A stretch of 41,594 nucleotides of DNA from Pedobacter sp. ASV19. GTDB lineage: Bacteria > Bacteroidota > Bacteroidia > Sphingobacteriales > Sphingobacteriaceae. A program made the position numbers and the translations under genes. This document shows positions 33,925 through 40,739 of this stretch, piece by piece. The notes beneath the pieces were generated by a model. The model was not told where the DNA came from. It saw only the letters and a list, made by a program, of their open reading frames with translations, and did no database searches. The number at the start of each line of letters is the position of its first letter. Positions within the stretch are counted from its first letter, which is position 1. The stretch lies in the NCBI RefSeq assembly GCF_016429005.1, contig NZ_JAELTV010000014.1:1-41594 (forward strand). The letters run 5' to 3'.

Positions 33925-36234
33925 ATGAGTCATCACTCGAAAATCATTGCTGCTGAATTAGCTATAGCAGAGAAACAAGTTCTTTCTACAATTGAATTGC
34001 TGGATGAAGGTGCTACAGTGCCTTTTATCTCCCGTTACCGGAAAGAAGCGACCGGAAGCCTGGATGAGGTTCAGGTAGCCGCGGTAAGAGACCGGTTCCA
34101 GCAATTGCGCGACCTGGACAAAAGAAGGGAAGCGATTTTGAAGGCACTGACCGCATTGGGAAAACTGAGCCCTGAACTGGAGGCACAGATCAATGCGGCA
34201 CTCACCATCACGGAGATCGAAGATATTTATCTTCCTTATAAGCCTAAACGCAAAACAAGGGCTTCTGAGGCGAGAAAAAAAGGTTTGGAGCCATTGGCCC
34301 TATTGGTTTTGGAACAACGTGGTGAAGACCCGGAAGGTGAGGCTGCAAAATATCTGAGTGAAGAGCTTGGGGTAGCTTCTGTGGAAGAGGCTTTGGCTGG
34401 TGCCAGAGATATTATTGCAGAGATGGTCAATGAAAATACAGAGGCCCGGGCGACGATGAGAACTTATTTTCAGCAGCACAGTAAATTTAAATCGGTGGTG
34501 GTGAGTGGAAAAGAAGAGGAAGGGATCAAGTATAAAGATTATTTTAACTGGGATGAGCCGGTTAAATCTACACCTTCTCACCGCGTTCTGGCCATGCGCC
34601 GCGGGGAGAATGAATCGGTATTAAAGCTGGAGCTTGCACCAGCTGAAGAGGGAGCGATTCGTTTGCTGGAAAAGCAATTCATCAAATCTTCCAATAAAAA
34701 TGCACAACAGGTTGAGTTGGCTATCCAGGATGGCTATAAGCGTTTACTTGCACCTTCTATGGAAAATGAACTTCGTGGTTTTTCTAAGGAAAAGGCCGAT
34801 GAAGAAGCCATCCGGGTGTTTGTAGAAAATGCAAGACAGTTATTGCTGGCTGCACCTATGGGCCAAAAGAATGTTCTGGCCATAGATCCTGGTTTCAGGA
34901 CGGGATGTAAAGTGGTTTGCCTGGACAAGCAAGGAAAATTACTCGAAAACACCACCATCTTTCCGCATACGGGTCAGAATAACGTTAAAAATGCCGCAGA
35001 GACTATACAGAAGCTTTGCGCTAAGTATGAGATTGAAGCCATTGCTATCGGCAATGGAACAGCTGGCAGGGAAACGGAGGTTTTTGTTCGTGGGCTGGGA
35101 CTAGGTGAAGTATCGGTTGTGATGGTGAATGAAAGCGGTGCTTCTATTTATTCTGCATCAGAAGCCGCAAGGGAGGAGTTTCCAAATCACGATATTACGG
35201 TTAGAGGTGCGGTGTCTATTGGGCGCCGTTTGATGGATCCTTTAGCAGAGCTGGTTAAAATTGATCCTAAATCTATCGGTGTGGGGCAGTACCAGCATGA
35301 TGTCGATCAGAATAAATTGCAGGCTTCTTTGGATGATACTGTAATGAGTTGTGTGAATGCGGTAGGCGTGGAATTGAACACGGCTTCCAAGCAGGTACTG
35401 GCTTATGTTTCCGGACTGGGGCCTCAACTGGCACAAAATATCATTAGCTACAGGAATGAGCATGGTGCTTTTAAAAACAGAGAAAGTCTGAAAAAAGTAC
35501 CACGTTTGGGTGATAAAGCATTTGAACAGGCGGCGGGTTTCCTCCGCATCAGAAATGGTGCACATGTTTTGGATGCAAGTGGGGTACATCCTGAACGTTA
35601 TGAGCTGATCAACAGAATGGCGGCAGACCTGGGTTGTTCTTTGGAAGAATTGCTGAGCGATACCGCACAGCAGAAAAAGATCAAACTTCAACAATATGTG
35701 AGTGAAGAAGTGGGTTTGCCTACTTTAAATGATATTATGGCAGAGCTTGCCAAACCCGGGCGTGATCCAAGAGAGCAGTTTGAGGTATTTAGTTTTACCG
35801 ATGGGGTAAATGAGATTGCAGATCTGAAACCAGGGATGAAACTGCCGGGAATTGTAACAAATATTACGAATTTTGGCGCTTTTGTAGATATAGGTGTGCA
35901 TCAGGATGGTTTGGTACATACCAGTCAGATGTCAGATAAATTCGTTCCGAACCCAAATGATCTGGTTAAGGTTCATCAGAAAGTTGAGGTTACGGTTGTT
36001 GAAGTGGATGTGGAACGGAAAAGGATTTCCTTGTCTATGAAGAAGGAACATACCGGTAAGGCAGAGAAATCTAAATCGGAGAAACATCAGCACAAACCGA
36101 AATTTAAACCGAAACCGAGTGCGGCTGGCGGTGCTAAACCTGCGTTTAAGAAGCCGGAAGTTAAAAAGGAGAAAGCGCTTCCTGAAGGTGATTTGCAAAT
36201 GAAGCTTGCTGCACTGAAGGATAAGTTCAAATAA
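33925..36234 (+). CDS. tex: Tex family RNA-binding transcription accessory protein
   Basis: A 769-residue Tex protein, an RNA-binding factor associated with transcription. Domains in order: N-terminal helical Tex region (EGATVPFISRYRKEATGSLD), a YqgF/RNase H-like domain (NVLAIDPGFRTGCKVVCLD at about 314), helix-hairpin-helix motifs (VSGLGPQLAQNIISYRNEHG), and a C-terminal S1 domain (PGIVTNITNFGAFVDIGVHQ, near 635-700). A lysine- and proline-rich tail of about 60 residues ends the protein and may add nonspecific RNA binding. It begins 17 bases after the pdhB terminator. No own promoter is evident, so some read-through may occur. Confidence 0.96.
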   Translation: MSHHSKIIAAELAIAEKQVLSTIELLDEGATVPFISRYRKEATGSLDEVQVAAVRDRFQQLRDLDKRREAILKALTALGKLSPELEAQINAALTITEIEDIYLPYKPKRKTRASEARKKGLEPLALLVLEQRGEDPEGEAAKYLSEELGVASVEEALAGARDIIAEMVNENTEARATMRTYFQQHSKFKSVVVSGKEEEGIKYKDYFNWDEPVKSTPSHRVLAMRRGENESVLKLELAPAEEGAIRLLEKQFIKSSNKNAQQVELAIQDGYKRLLAPSMENELRGFSKEKADEEAIRVFVENARQLLLAAPMGQKNVLAIDPGFRTGCKVVCLDKQGKLLENTTIFPHTGQNNVKNAAETIQKLCAKYEIEAIAIGNGTAGRETEVFVRGLGLGEVSVVMVNESGASIYSASEAAREEFPNHDITVRGAVSIGRRLMDPLAELVKIDPKSIGVGQYQHDVDQNKLQASLDDTVMSCVNAVGVELNTASKQVLAYVSGLGPQLAQNIISYRNEHGAFKNRESLKKVPRLGDKAFEQAAGFLRIRNGAHVLDASGVHPERYELINRMAADLGCSLEELLSDTAQQKKIKLQQYVSEEVGLPTLNDIMAELAKPGRDPREQFEVFSFTDGVNEIADLKPGMKLPGIVTNITNFGAFVDIGVHQDGLVHTSQMSDKFVPNPNDLVKVHQKVEVTVVEVDVERKRISLSMKKEHTGKAEKSKSEKHQHKPKFKPKPSAAGGAKPAFKKPEVKKEKALPEGDLQMKLAALKDKFK

Positions 36235-36240
36235 GTTTTA

Positions 36241-36266
36241 GAAGGGCCCGTAAGGGCCTTTTTTTG
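36241..36266 (+). terminator. Terminator after tex
   Basis: AAGGGCCC and GGGCCTT pair around the tetraloop GTAA with a G-T wobble, followed by a run of T. Confidence 0.85.
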
Positions 36267-36284
36267 TTGCAGAATATTTTATGG

Positions 36285-36376
36285 GAAAAACAATACACTC
36301 TTCGGAGACTAACGCTTCTGCGCACCGCTGCGCGCTTGCTTCGAAGCTCGATGTCTCTTGAGTAGTATTGTTTTTC
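36285..36376. repeat. Imperfect long inverted-repeat element
   Basis: The ends GAAAAACAATAC (36285-36296) and GTATTGTTTTTC (36365-36376) are perfect 12-bp inverted repeats. Inside, GAGAC (36305-36309) pairs with GTCTC (36353-36357), and the core is GC-rich (TGCGC and GCGC steps, TTCGAA). The whole can fold into one long hairpin. No T run follows and a terminator for tex lies just upstream, so it is probably an intergenic repeat element (short MITE-like or REP-like). No coding sequence is present. Confidence 0.65.
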
Positions 36377-36429
36377 TCTGGGTGCTTAATCTGTATCATG
36401 CTTAGATTACGGATAAATGCCTGCTATTC

Positions 36430-36461
36430 TTGCGGATGTCGGGAAAATAGCTTTATCTTTG
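36430..36461 (+). promoter_or_regulatory. Promoter of the rtcB operon
   Basis: TATCTTTG (36454-36461) matches the -7 consensus exactly, and TTG (36430-36432) lies 21 bases upstream as the -33 box. The transcript would start near 36468, leaving a leader of about 265 bases before the first gene. Confidence 0.65.
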
Positions 36462-36467
36462 CGTCAG

Positions 36468-36732
36468 TTCCTTGTTCGACTTTTTTTAATGATAGGAATC
36501 ATGACTGAACGTTTCTACATATCGCCCCTTTTGCACGCTGCCTGATCCAGGCAGACGTTATTACATTTTGCTTATTGTATAAAATGGAGTGCTTTCTGGT
36601 TTTAAGCCGGACTGATCTGCGTCTGCCGAAATTTTTAAGATCTGGCCTGTGCTGAATTTATAAGGGTATATCCTCTTTCTGAGGACGAATTGAGCCAATC
36701 AACACAATTATAATTTTTTGAGTAACAGTCCA
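36468..36732 (+). other. Long structured 5' leader of the rtcB operon
   Basis: About 265 bases without a gene. CTGCCTG (36538-36544) can pair with CAGGCAG (36548-36554) as a tight hairpin. The overlapping GGCAGACG (36550-36557) can instead pair with CGTCTGCC (36620-36627). The two are mutually exclusive, as in RNA switches. Another small hairpin is ATGAT-AGGA-ATCAT near 36489. I recognise no known riboswitch family and no tRNA-like arm here. Confidence 0.4.
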
Positions 36733-37485
36733 ATGGACAATAATGAATTGTCGTTTGATGTTTTGCAGTACAGATTGAAATCTGCAAGACGAAAGAAACG
36801 ACTACAAAAAAAGGATTTCGATAAACAGCTTATCCGGATGATGAGACATAAGGATCAACTCTTGAATCAAAGACGGGATCTGCCCATGATTCCTCTGGAA
36901 AAACCCTATCAACGGGGGTGGAAGCGTTGTTTCGTACTAGGGGAAGATGTGGCAAGATCTTCTTCCTCTGCTTTTTATGAAGGGCTTTTGGCTAAGATCA
37001 ATACGGTGCAGTATAGCCCGGAAAAGTCCTTTAAAGTAAAGAAGAGGAGAAAGGGTAAAAAAGTCAGGGTAGAAAAAAGGCAGTTCCTCATGGAGTTTTC
37101 CGAATGGTACTGGAATGATGCCCGTCTAAAGCTTACAGAGGTGGAGAGAACGCATTTTCATTTGTATGAAGTGAGCAGGGAAAAGGGGAAAGAGAAAACG
37201 TTTCGATATAGGTTTAATGAGCCATGGAAGTACAGGTTGCAGGTTAAACCGCATTTGATTACGGAAGTAAAGATGGTAGATGAGGTACTGGAGCAGGAAA
37301 TTAAATTTCTGAATAACCATATTGAAAAACATCATTTGTATCCCAGGATTTCGAAACTTACTGGTGGCGCCTATCACTACTGGAAATGGGCTGGTGAGGA
37401 TAAAGCTTGTTATCTGGAAGCTGAAAAAGAAGCATTGTTCCAAATAAAGGAGGCAATGGAATTTAGAAAAGAAGAACAATTTTAA
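36733..37485 (+). CDS. Uncharacterised basic protein encoded with RtcB
   Basis: A protein of 250 residues that I do not recognise. It is strongly basic and rich in charged residues, with clusters such as RRKKRLQKKDF near residue 20 and KVKKRRKGKKVRVEKR near 105, and aromatic residues in FSEWYWNDARLKL and GGAYHYWKWAGEDK. No signal peptide or membrane span is visible. Basic patches suggest RNA or DNA binding, which is inference only. rtcB starts 5 bases after its stop, so the two are made together and this protein is probably an RtcB partner. I start at ATG 36733; a TTG at 36718 is the alternative. Confidence 0.75.
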   Translation: MDNNELSFDVLQYRLKSARRKKRLQKKDFDKQLIRMMRHKDQLLNQRRDLPMIPLEKPYQRGWKRCFVLGEDVARSSSSAFYEGLLAKINTVQYSPEKSFKVKKRRKGKKVRVEKRQFLMEFSEWYWNDARLKLTEVERTHFHLYEVSREKGKEKTFRYRFNEPWKYRLQVKPHLITEVKMVDEVLEQEIKFLNNHIEKHHLYPRISKLTGGAYHYWKWAGEDKACYLEAEKEALFQIKEAMEFRKEEQF

Positions 37486-37490
37486 ACGCA

Positions 37491-38891
37491 ATGAGCATTT
37501 TAAAAACAAAAGAATTAAGTAAAATAGGCTATACGAACGATAAAGCAAGAAGTCTGGCGATCAATATGATCAGCAGATATTTTAAGCATCATAGTAAGAG
37601 CCAGATTATAGAGCTGCTAACGGCTATTTTAAACCAGCCGGAGGAGTATATGGCTGAGGAAGCGACGGAGAAATTAGCAGCAACATTTATGGATGAAGTA
37701 AAGGTCTGCGATTTTCAAACACATGGGCTGTTACACGAAAAGGGACAATTAAAGGTGTATGGGCGCAAGGGGATTGATGAAAGCACAAAAAGGCAGATGG
37801 AGTTGGTAATGTCTTTGCCGGTGGTGGTGCAAGGCGCATTAATGCCTGATGCGCATACCGGGTATGGATTGCCAATTGGCGGGGTAGTGGCTGCAGAAAA
37901 TGCCGTCATCCCTTATGCGGTTGGTGTGGACATTGGGTGTCGCATGGCTTTGTCTGTTATAGATGAAAGTGATAGTTTTTTCAAAAGATATAGTCATCAT
38001 ATGAAGATCGCGCTGAAGCAGTGGACGCACTTTGGGATGGAGGGTGGCCTGAAAGTTCCGGCTGAACATGAAGTTCTGGACAGTGCATTATTTCAGGAAA
38101 CGGAACTTTTGAAGAAACTGCAGGGCAAGGCTTATCGTCAGCTGGGTACTTCTGGTGGTGGAAATCATTTCGTTGAATTTGGAGAAATAGAATTGTACGA
38201 AGGGAATTCCCTGGGGCTTCCGGCCAAAAAGTATATGGCCTTGCTCTCTCATTCAGGCAGCAGGGGGCTGGGGGCAAACCTGGCGGAATATTATACCCGG
38301 ATAGCGATGAACACCTGCAAATTACCAAGAGAAGCTGCCCGTCTGGCCTGGCTGGATTTAAATACGCAGGCTGGACAAGAGTATTGGCTGAGTATGAACC
38401 TTGCGGGAGATTATGCGAAGGCCTGTCATGATGTGATCCATGCCAGTTTACTGAAATCCCTGGGTTTGCAGACCTTGGCTAAGGTGGAAAACCACCATAA
38501 TTTTGCCTGGAAGGAACAAATGGAGGATGGCAGGGAAGTGATTGTACATCGAAAAGGTGCTACCCCAGCGCATAAGGGTGAATTGGGTATCATTCCAGGA
38601 AGCATGACTTCGGCGGCCTACCTTGTGAAAGGTAAGGGTATTGGAAATTCATTGAACTCTGCAGCGCACGGAGCGGGCAGAGCCATGAGCCGTAAAAAGG
38701 CAAAAGAGAGTTCTACAGCATCCGATTTGAAGAAGGTTTTAAGCCGTGCGGGTGTGACCTTGATAGGAGGGAGCGTGGAGGAAAACCCTAAAGCCTATAA
38801 GGACATAGAGCTGGTGATGGCCGCGCAGAAAGAGCTTGTGGATGTAGAAGGCCGGTTTATGCCCAGGATGGTCAGAATGAATAAGGATTAA
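37491..38891 (+). CDS. rtcB: RNA-splicing ligase RtcB
   Basis: A 466-residue GTP- and Mn-dependent RNA ligase that joins 2',3'-cyclic-phosphate or 3'-phosphate ends to 5'-hydroxyl ends, the ends left by anticodon nucleases and toxins. All hallmark blocks are present: MPDAHTGYGLPIGG, the metal cysteine in AVGVDIGCRM, SGGGNHFVEF, LLSHSGSRGLGA, KVENHHNFAW, HRKGATPAHKGELGIIPGSM and the guanylylated histidine in NSAAHGAGRAMSRKKA. It lies 5 bases after an unknown basic protein and converges on a WYL-domain regulator; RtcR and RtcA are not present. Beyond the regulator come a tRNA-mimic RNA and a slipin gene. No archease gene is seen. Confidence 0.97.
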   Translation: MSILKTKELSKIGYTNDKARSLAINMISRYFKHHSKSQIIELLTAILNQPEEYMAEEATEKLAATFMDEVKVCDFQTHGLLHEKGQLKVYGRKGIDESTKRQMELVMSLPVVVQGALMPDAHTGYGLPIGGVVAAENAVIPYAVGVDIGCRMALSVIDESDSFFKRYSHHMKIALKQWTHFGMEGGLKVPAEHEVLDSALFQETELLKKLQGKAYRQLGTSGGGNHFVEFGEIELYEGNSLGLPAKKYMALLSHSGSRGLGANLAEYYTRIAMNTCKLPREAARLAWLDLNTQAGQEYWLSMNLAGDYAKACHDVIHASLLKSLGLQTLAKVENHHNFAWKEQMEDGREVIVHRKGATPAHKGELGIIPGSMTSAAYLVKGKGIGNSLNSAAHGAGRAMSRKKAKESSTASDLKKVLSRAGVTLIGGSVEENPKAYKDIELVMAAQKELVDVEGRFMPRMVRMNKD

Positions 38892-38925
38892 CAGGAGCCC
38901 CTCATTATTGGGGGGCTTTCTCCTG
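38892..38925. terminator. Shared terminator between rtcB and the WYL gene
   Basis: CAGGA and TCCTG form the outer stem and GCCCC (38897-38901) pairs with GGGGC (38912-38916) inside. The WYL stop codon lies in the loop. Only 13 bases separate the two stop codons, so both genes probably use this hairpin. Confidence 0.65.
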
Positions 38926-39930
38926 ATACTGCCTGGTGGCACGTTCAAGCCTGTTTTTTATTGTGTTGGCCAGATTTCTTGGAGACAGGACTTTCATAAA
39001 ATGGCCAAAACCAAGTATTTCGCGTTCCAGTTCAAAATTGAGTATCACGTCTATTCTGATGGTGATGCCTTCGTTATCTTCTTTTAAGACTTGCTGACTG
39101 GGATGAATGGGTTTTGTGAGGATATAGGGTGCGTGGTACTTTTCTATTCTTAAAACAACCTTTTGGGCCCTGTCACGTTCGGATTTGGTTACGCCTATCA
39201 AGTCCTCAAAATACCGGTCGAAGTCTATGCCCTTGTATTCAACAAATGTTTCCTTGGTGAGTTCCTGGAACTCCAGGATCCGGTCTAAAGCCAAATTGAG
39301 CAGGGTTGTTCCCTTTTTAGGTTTTACGATCAGAAACCACCTGTTCCTGTATTCTTTTAATAAATATGGAAAGTAAATGCCGGATTGGGATTTTTGGGCT
39401 TTAAAGGATTTGTATTCGATTAAAAGCGGTGTCTTATGGAGAATTGCCTGATAAAGCGGATTGATGTAATGTATACCTTTGAGTTGTGTGTTGCTCTCAA
39501 ATTGTATACAATTCCGGCTTTGCTGTGTGGATTTATACAGATTGTTTTCCAGTTTGGCAATCATATCGCTCATCTCATCGAAATAACTAAATCCGTTAAA
39601 CTGTTTGAGGATGCCTACAATTTCCTTCATTTTGTCAATATCATTATTGTTGATCGGCGCTTTTGTAATGCTGTAGGAGGAATCGCTGTAGGCATAATAC
39701 TTTCTGTCGCTGACGATGATGGGTGCGTTGTAGCCCAGTTTATCGCTCCGCATCAGCTGGATGTCTGCCTGTATGGTGCGCTTGCTTACACCAGAGGTAA
39801 TGCCTTCATATTCATAGAGCATGGAAGCTACTTTTTCGATGATATCTTCAAGGGTCCATTTCCGGCGCCTGTTTTGTAAACATTCGTCGATCGTTTTGTA
39901 CCTGATCAGGGCTAATTTGTTAATTGACAT
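38905..39930 (-). CDS. WYL domain-containing transcriptional regulator
   Basis: A 341-residue regulator with an N-terminal winged-helix DNA-binding part (residues 1-80: ALIRYKTIDECLQNRRRKWT, VSKRTIQADIQLMRSDKLGY) and a C-terminal WYL domain (about 155-240: LLIEYKSFKAQK, YRNRWFLIVKPK), plus a WCX-like tail (VVLRIEKYHAPYILTK). The WYL triad here reads WFL. WYL domains bind ligands, often nucleic acid. I start at ATG 39930 (MSINKLAL) instead of the TTG at 39963. It converges on rtcB and is divergent from the tRNA-mimic/slipin transcript. It may take the place RtcR has in Enterobacteria. A repeated motif at its own promoter and at the ncRNA promoter is its likely operator. Confidence 0.93.
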   Translation of the reverse strand: MSINKLALIRYKTIDECLQNRRRKWTLEDIIEKVASMLYEYEGITSGVSKRTIQADIQLMRSDKLGYNAPIIVSDRKYYAYSDSSYSITKAPINNNDIDKMKEIVGILKQFNGFSYFDEMSDMIAKLENNLYKSTQQSRNCIQFESNTQLKGIHYINPLYQAILHKTPLLIEYKSFKAQKSQSGIYFPYLLKEYRNRWFLIVKPKKGTTLLNLALDRILEFQELTKETFVEYKGIDFDRYFEDLIGVTKSERDRAQKVVLRIEKYHAPYILTKPIHPSQQVLKEDNEGITIRIDVILNFELEREILGFGHFMKVLSPRNLANTIKNRLERATRQYQEKAPQ

Positions 39931-39960
39931 CCCAAAAATCTTTTTATAAAAATATAAAAA

Positions 39961-39987
39961 CAAAATTGCTGCGCAATAGATCTGCGT
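39961..39987 (-). promoter_or_regulatory. Putative promoter and operator of the WYL gene
   Basis: On the minus strand CAATTTTG (39961-39968) is one mismatch from the -7 box. Directly upstream of it lies CTGCGCAAT-N4-CTGCG-T (39969-39987 on the plus strand). The core ATTGCTGCGCAAT (39965-39977) is an inverted repeat that overlaps the -7 box. A regulator bound here would block the WYL gene, which suggests autoregulation. Confidence 0.55.
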
Positions 39988-40080
39988 ATTTAAAGTTTTT
40001 ATAAAGCTCTTTAGTTTGTTTTTTAAATTTATTGAGTTGATTTATAGTGTTTTGTGTGTTTGTGTGGGATTGTCCCTTAA

Positions 40081-40118
40081 CTGCGCAATTCCCCTGCGTT
40101 GATATGCCCGCATCTTTG
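40081..40118 (+). promoter_or_regulatory. Putative operator and promoter of the tRNA-mimic/slipin transcript
   Basis: The same motif CTGCGCAAT-N4-CTGCG-T occurs at 40081-40099, followed after 11 bases by CATCTTTG (40111-40118), one mismatch from the -7 box TAnnTTTG. The motif covers the -33 region, and no good -33 box is present, as expected for a promoter that needs an activator. Transcription would start near 40125. Confidence 0.55.
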
Positions 40119-40301
40119 TTATGTCAACAATAAGACAGGTTCTTTGAAGAAAAGCAGTACGAAAAGTACGATAAAGATATTCCCGAAAGGGGGTGGCGAT
40201 TAGAAAGGATGAACATCCACAGTTGAGGGTTTCTGTATGGCCCCATAGTATTGAGCTGTTCAGCAGCAATATTCTGATGTTTTATAATGGAGATCGTCTT
40301 C

Positions 40302-40367
40302 GTTGTGTGTCGCGGGTTCGAATCCCGCTCCCGGTGAAACGGGGTAGATCAGGGGTAGATCAACAAC
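40302..40367 (+). ncRNA. Circularly permuted tRNA-like module 1
   Basis: Arms appear in the order of a tRNA cut in its anticodon loop. 3' anticodon strand GTTGT (40302-40306), five-base variable region GTGTC, T arm GCGGG-TTCGAAT-CCCGC (40312-40328), acceptor TCCCG closed by GTGAAA to CGGGG (40329-40344), then T8-A9 (40345-40346), D arm GATC-AGGGGTA-GATC (40347-40361), A26, and 5' anticodon strand ACAAC (40363-40367), which pairs with GTTGT. Spacing equals a real tRNA. A14, G15, G18-G19, C48, the T54-A58 pair and C56 are all in place. The acceptor has five pairs and no free 3' end, so it cannot be aminoacylated. It resembles the tRNA-like domain of bacterial Y RNAs. Confidence 0.85.
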
Positions 40368-40374
40368 ATCATAT

Positions 40375-40440
40375 GCAGGTTCGAATCCTGCTTCCAGAAA
40401 TGGAATAGCAAAATGGTAATGCACCGGATTTAGGTTCCGT
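40375..40440 (+). ncRNA. Circularly permuted tRNA-like module 2 (tRNA-Gln-like)
   Basis: The same order starts from the T arm. T arm GCAGG-TTCGAAT-CCTGC (40375-40391), acceptor TTCCA closed by the tetraloop GAAA to TGGAA (40392-40405), T8-A9, D arm GCA-AAATGGTAA-TGC (40408-40422), A26, anticodon arm CCGGA-TTTAGGT-TCCGT (40424-40440). The acceptor again has five pairs. The body recalls bacterial tRNA-Gln (TAGC..GGTAA..GCACCGGATTT), but the anticodon position reads TAG instead of TTG. The anticodon stem has four pairs plus a C-T mismatch. The break in the tRNA order falls in the variable region, unlike module 1. It is unlikely to be a working tRNA. Confidence 0.8.
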
Positions 40441-40739
40441 TAAAAGAAGGGAAACTTTTCAAATTCCCGTTGTAAAAGTACTGCAAAAGGCATTCAGCTT
40501 TTCACCGGATTCCGGTGGCGGGCAAATCTGGATTCTGCTTTGAAAGTGTAGGAAAGGAAATGATGCAGGTACACGATAGATAAATACGAAAAAGGGCTGG
40601 CGCTCTCTACGCTCTCCTGAACTCTTTTAGTATTTATGAGGGGTATTGAAATTGTTTTCAACAGGATACTTCCGCAGAAACCAGATGAATGCCTTTTAAG
40701 GTGCTGATTTAAGAGATTAACCAACAAAAAATATAAGAT

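Larger units (their letters stand above)
40125..40739 (+). ncRNA. Structured noncoding leader/RNA with tRNA-like modules, upstream of slipin
   Basis: About 615 bases without a credible protein gene. Besides the two tRNA-like modules listed separately, it holds several hairpins: CCC-GAAA-GGG near 40183, AGTATT..GCTG-TTCAG-CAGC..AATATT at 40247-40272, GGGAA/TTCCC at about 40450-40468 with TTCAAA in the loop, CACCGG-ATT-CCGGTG at 40503-40517, and a 13-bp two-part stem at 40580-40594 with 40624-40637. Whether it is one RNA processed into pieces or the 5' leader of the slipin message is unknown. It shares a putative WYL operator with the WYL gene. Confidence 0.65.

Noticed and set aside
36318-36332. 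A third copy of the putative WYL operator near rtcB
   Set aside because: CTGCGCA and CTGCG occur here, but their spacing is 10 instead of 13 bases and they are part of a GC-rich hairpin element, so I do not count it.
40193-40408. 71-codon open frame over the tRNA-like region
   Set aside because: It runs through the T and D arms, its protein has no recognisable features, and RNA structure explains the sequence better.
40302-40440. Ordinary tRNA genes or a decayed tRNA cluster
   Set aside because: The arms are in permuted order, acceptor stems are only five pairs and closed by loops, and there are no free 3' ends. The strict spacing and intact tertiary residues in module 1 argue against simple decay.
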